17,418 nucleotides of DNA, from NCBI GenBank assembly GCA_026986355.1, contig JALSOO010000034.1, positions 1 through 17,418 of the forward strand, written 5' to 3'. Positions 14,788 to 17,418 of this stretch are shown one piece after another; within the stretch, counting starts at the first letter, position 1, and every line of letters starts with the position of its first letter. The notes beneath the pieces are model-generated. The model searched no databases. It was not told where the DNA came from and saw only the letters and a list, made by a program, of their open reading frames with translations. The position numbers and the translations under genes are program-made. This DNA is from Campylobacteraceae bacterium. GTDB taxonomy: Bacteria > Campylobacterota > Campylobacteria > Campylobacterales > Sulfurovaceae.

Positions 14788-15972
14788 ATGACATTAGAAG
14801 AACTAGATAAAAAGTATGGTTTGCAAACTTATAACCGAAACTATATCAACTTTGTAAGAGGAGAAGGGTCGACTCTATTTGCTGAAAATGGAGATAATTA
14901 TATAGATTTTGCTTCAGGTATTGCTGTAAATTCAGTAGGACACAATAACCCTACTTTAGTCAAAGCTATCCAAGAGCAGGTAGCCAAAATTATCCACATT
15001 TCAAACTTACAAGTGATTGAACCACAAGCAAAGTTAGCAGAGCAGATTGCCACTTTAGCTAATTATGATGGAGCAATATTTTTTGCAAATTCAGGAGCAG
15101 AGGCAAATGAGGGAGCAATTAAGATAGCTCGTAAATATGGAGAGACTAGATTTGAGAAGAAGCGTTATAAAGTAATTACGTTAGCACACTCTTTTCATGG
15201 ACGAACCATAACTACCGTAAAAGCAACAGGTCAAGATAGTTTTCATACTCCAAACTTTTCGCCATATCCTGCAGGATTTTCTTATGTAGATGGGTTGGAG
15301 TCTGTTTATGATAATATAGATGATGAGACGGTAGCTGTGATGATAGAGCTAGTCCAAGGGGAGGGTGGTGTTCAACCTTTTGATAAATCAGAGATTCAAA
15401 AACTGGCAAACTTCTTAAAAGAGCAAGATGTTTTACTTATTGTTGATGAGGTTCAGACAGGAATCTATCGTACAGGTAAGATGTTGGCATCAAATATGTA
15501 TGAGATAAGCCCAGATATTATTACCATGGCAAAAGGTCTTGGTGGTGGTGTGCCTATTGGTGCTGTAATGACTAAACATAGAGATGTTTTGGTAGCAGGA
15601 GACCATGGTAGTACTTTTGGTGGAAACTATCTAAGTACAAGAGCAGGTTTAGCTGTATTGGAGGTATTGAGTGGATTATATGAGAGTGGAAAACTTACTG
15701 AAACATTAGCCTATTTTACTGTTAGATTAAAAGAGATGGCAACCAAATATCCAAATCTATTTACCCAAGAGGTTGGTTTAGGAGCTATGCGAGGTCTTCG
15801 TGCAAAAGATAATGAGACGATGAAATCTGTAATCTCTAAATCTATGGAGCATAGATTGGTTATACTTCCTGCTGGAAAAAATACAGTTCGTTTCTTACCT
15901 GCACTTACGATAACAAATAGTGAGATTGATGAGGGATTTAGACGCTTTGAAGAAGCTATCTCTTCTATATAG
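14788..15972 (+). CDS. argD: Acetylornithine aminotransferase
   Basis: This PLP-dependent class III aminotransferase of arginine synthesis converts N-acetylglutamate semialdehyde and glutamate to N-acetylornithine. Many ArgD enzymes also act as succinyldiaminopimelate aminotransferase in lysine synthesis. The 394 residues include the phosphate-binding NSGAEANEGA (101-110), SFHGRT (135-140), VDEVQTGIYRTG (219-230; D220 contacts the PLP ring nitrogen) and the Schiff-base Lys K249 in TMAKGLGGGVPIG. GDHGSTFGGN (271-280) is also typical. AAGGA lies five to six bases before the ATG. Its last codons overlap the start of the following TolC-like gene in another frame. Related ornithine or GABA aminotransferases are possible, but length and motifs favour ArgD. 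Confidence 0.92.
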   Translation: MTLEELDKKYGLQTYNRNYINFVRGEGSTLFAENGDNYIDFASGIAVNSVGHNNPTLVKAIQEQVAKIIHISNLQVIEPQAKLAEQIATLANYDGAIFFANSGAEANEGAIKIARKYGETRFEKKRYKVITLAHSFHGRTITTVKATGQDSFHTPNFSPYPAGFSYVDGLESVYDNIDDETVAVMIELVQGEGGVQPFDKSEIQKLANFLKEQDVLLIVDEVQTGIYRTGKMLASNMYEISPDIITMAKGLGGGVPIGAVMTKHRDVLVAGDHGSTFGGNYLSTRAGLAVLEVLSGLYESGKLTETLAYFTVRLKEMATKYPNLFTQEVGLGAMRGLRAKDNETMKSVISKSMEHRLVILPAGKNTVRFLPALTITNSEIDEGFRRFEEAISSI

Positions 15973-17146
15973 CTTACTCCTTTCTGCTCTTATGGCAGAG
16001 AGTGAGTTGAGCAATATTCTATCTACTGATAAGTCCCAACTCTTGGAGTATCAGCAGAGACAAAATAGTATCAAGAGTAGAGAGTTAGAGAACTCTTGGA
16101 TAAATCCTATTGTATTGCAATACTCCAAAAACTACTCAACCCAATTTGGTAAGACTCTAAACACAGGTCAATTTGTAGTATCTGTAGACCAACCTATATT
16201 TAAATCAGGTGGAATCTGGTCTGCTATCAAATATGCCAAAGCATTAAGAGATGCAAATAGTTTGGATATAGAGCTTCAGAGACGTAAACTCATATCACAA
16301 GCTTTGACTATCTTGTATAATCTAAAAAAGTCTAAACTGAAATTAGAGAAGTTAGAGTTAACTCTACTAAATGATGAGATAGATATTGCTATACAAAAAG
16401 AGAGTTATGAGAATGGATTAACCAATAGAACACTCTATGACCAAGCACTACTCAAACGAAATAGAGACTCTATTTCTAAACTAGAGTTGAAGTTGACTAT
16501 TACAAAACTAGAGAATGATTTCTCTCTTCTAAGCGATAGAGACCCATATAGTATAGAGTTACCAACTTTTTCTATGATAGACAAGAACCGTTATCTACAC
16601 AATCAGTTAGAGTTACAAAGAGATAGTTTTAGAGTAGAAGAGAAGAGAAACAACAAAAAGATGACTTTGAGCAAATACCTACCAGAGGTATCTATAACAG
16701 GACGATATATAAATGAGGATTTAAACCCTCTATTTGCCTCTCCAAATAGCAAGATAAAAGAGCAATACTTCACTTATGGGTTCAAAGTGACACTTCCCTT
16801 AAGTATCAACTCATTTAGAGATATTCAAAACTCAAAAATAGAGTATTTAAATGCACAAGTTGAACTCAATGAGAAGAGAAAGATTATTGCAAATAGATAT
16901 AAACTTATCAAAAAGCGTTTGGAGATTATAGATGAGAAGATAGCCCTATCAGAAGATGATGCTATTCATTATAAAAGTATGTTAAACACAACCCAAGAGA
17001 TGCAGAGTGTAGGAGACAAAACAAGTTTTGATACAGATATAGTTTCAAATAGTCTCAAAATTAGAGAGTTAGACCAACAGATATATAGAGTAGATACCCA
17101 AATAGAGCTTTTAGGACTCTATATTAATATAGCTGATGCACTATAA
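15947..17146 (+). CDS. TolC-family outer membrane protein (second copy)
   Basis: This is an outer-membrane efflux protein of the OEP/TolC family with long amphipathic helices rich in Lys, Glu and Leu. It has two repeat-like strand segments: TGQFVVSVDQPIFKSGGIWS early and FTYGFKVTLPLSINSFRDIQ in the second half. I place the start at TTG 15947 (399 residues). From there the protein begins with a compact signal peptide, MKKLSLLYSLLLSALMA, with AGGGA ten bases upstream. In-frame alternatives are ATG 15929 and GTG 15920, which would put a charged stretch (MRDLDAL) ahead of the KK. In each case the start lies inside the 3' end of argD, indicating coupling. No adaptor or pump gene is visible next to it; a secreted thioredoxin-like gene follows. 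It is clearly different in sequence from the TolC-like protein at 3838-5292. Partner and substrate are unknown. Confidence 0.85.
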   Translation: MKKLSLLYSLLLSALMAESELSNILSTDKSQLLEYQQRQNSIKSRELENSWINPIVLQYSKNYSTQFGKTLNTGQFVVSVDQPIFKSGGIWSAIKYAKALRDANSLDIELQRRKLISQALTILYNLKKSKLKLEKLELTLLNDEIDIAIQKESYENGLTNRTLYDQALLKRNRDSISKLELKLTITKLENDFSLLSDRDPYSIELPTFSMIDKNRYLHNQLELQRDSFRVEEKRNNKKMTLSKYLPEVSITGRYINEDLNPLFASPNSKIKEQYFTYGFKVTLPLSINSFRDIQNSKIEYLNAQVELNEKRKIIANRYKLIKKRLEIIDEKIALSEDDAIHYKSMLNTTQEMQSVGDKTSFDTDIVSNSLKIRELDQQIYRVDTQIELLGLYINIADAL

Positions 17147-17154
17147 TGTTATGT

Positions 17155-17160
17155 TATAAT
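17155..17160 (+). promoter_or_regulatory. Candidate -10 element before the thioredoxin-like gene
   Basis: TATAAT lies eight bases after the stop of the TolC-like gene and about 20 bases before the next ATG. It is embedded in GTTATAATTTTT, which also occurs at the HIT-gene promoter. No -35 is recognised. The gene may have its own promoter as well as read-through from argD. Confidence 0.4.
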
Positions 17161-17179
17161 TTTTATAAAAAAAGGATTT

Positions 17180-17418
17180 ATGATGTTAAAAAAGATAATT
17201 CTATTTATATTTATGGGGTTTATAGCAATAGCATATGATTTTGGAGATGTTCCAAAAGTTCTAGTAGAAGAGATACCAAAAGGTAAGCCAACTATGGTAC
17301 AGTTTGGAAAAACTGAATGTATTTGGTGTGAACATATGGCTCCCTATTTCAAAGAGATAAAGGCAAAATATCCTAAAACACCTATTTATTATGTGAATAC
17401 AGATAGAGATATTTTAGG
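17180..17418 (+). CDS. Secreted thioredoxin-like protein (3' end outside window)
   Basis: Seventy-nine codons are visible before the right edge. A signal peptide (LKKIILFIFMGFIAIA) is followed by a thioredoxin-like fold start: PTMVQFGKTECIWCEHMAPY contains a CxxC redox motif (CIWC), preceded by a hydrophobic strand and followed by a helix and IYYVNTDRD. It would act in the periplasm as a thiol-disulfide reductase or oxidase, or in delivering reductant during protein maturation. Two ATGs stand in tandem (17180 and 17183). The second has the better distance (six bases) from AAAGGA. The gene lies 33 bases after the TolC-like gene. The family member (SoxW-, TlpA- or DsbD-related) cannot be told from this fragment. 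Confidence 0.8.
   Translation, partial: MMLKKIILFIFMGFIAIAYDFGDVPKVLVEEIPKGKPTMVQFGKTECIWCEHMAPYFKEIKAKYPKTPIYYVNTDRDIL

Overview
The window is an AT-rich piece (roughly one-third G+C by eye) of a bacterial chromosome, almost certainly from the Campylobacterota (Epsilonproteobacteria). The strongest clue is the gene order serA–rpsA–ispH–aroA–pheT–pheS with a divergent HIT-family gene. As I recall it, this is the arrangement in Helicobacter pylori and Campylobacter jejuni. The remaining content (an RND efflux operon, argD, and a second TolC-like gene followed by a secreted thioredoxin-like gene) would fit a free-living, Sulfurovum/Sulfurimonas-like member. That genus-level guess is inference.

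Region 1 (1-5292, minus strand) is a tightly packed tripartite efflux operon, transcribed tolC-like, then adaptor, then RND pump. The first two junctions are 1-nt TAATG overlaps. The RND pump is encoded as two same-frame ORFs separated by one TAG codon. The break lies exactly in the cytoplasmic linker between the two six-helix halves, and a strong ribosome-binding site followed by ATG restarts translation immediately. The N-half ends in a Cys/His-rich tail. The C-half runs off the left edge. The 197-bp gap at 5293-5489 holds the presumed efflux promoter, a small inverted repeat, and a hairpin that probably terminates the serA transcript.

Region 2 (5490-14293, minus strand) is the housekeeping cluster. 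pheS–pheT–aroA–ispH form one closely spaced or overlapping unit. A good sigma70-type -10 (TATAAT) lies between ispH and rpsA, so rpsA–serA probably has its own promoter. pheS starts at TTG. PheT has a canonical tRNA-binding domain, B5 domain and anticodon-binding domain, but the signatures of its B3/B4 editing pocket look degenerate.

Region 3 (14294-17418, plus strand) starts in a 126-bp divergent intergenic region. It runs through a HIT-family nucleotide hydrolase and argD (acetylornithine aminotransferase) into a second TolC-family outer-membrane protein whose start overlaps the 3' end of argD. Last comes a secreted thioredoxin-like protein with a CIWC motif, cut by the right edge.

I see no mobile element, CRISPR array, tRNA or rRNA. 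Most of the window is ordinary core genome. The points worth a second look are the split RND pump with its metal-site-like tail, the degenerate PheT editing pocket, and the TolC-like/thioredoxin pair at the right end.
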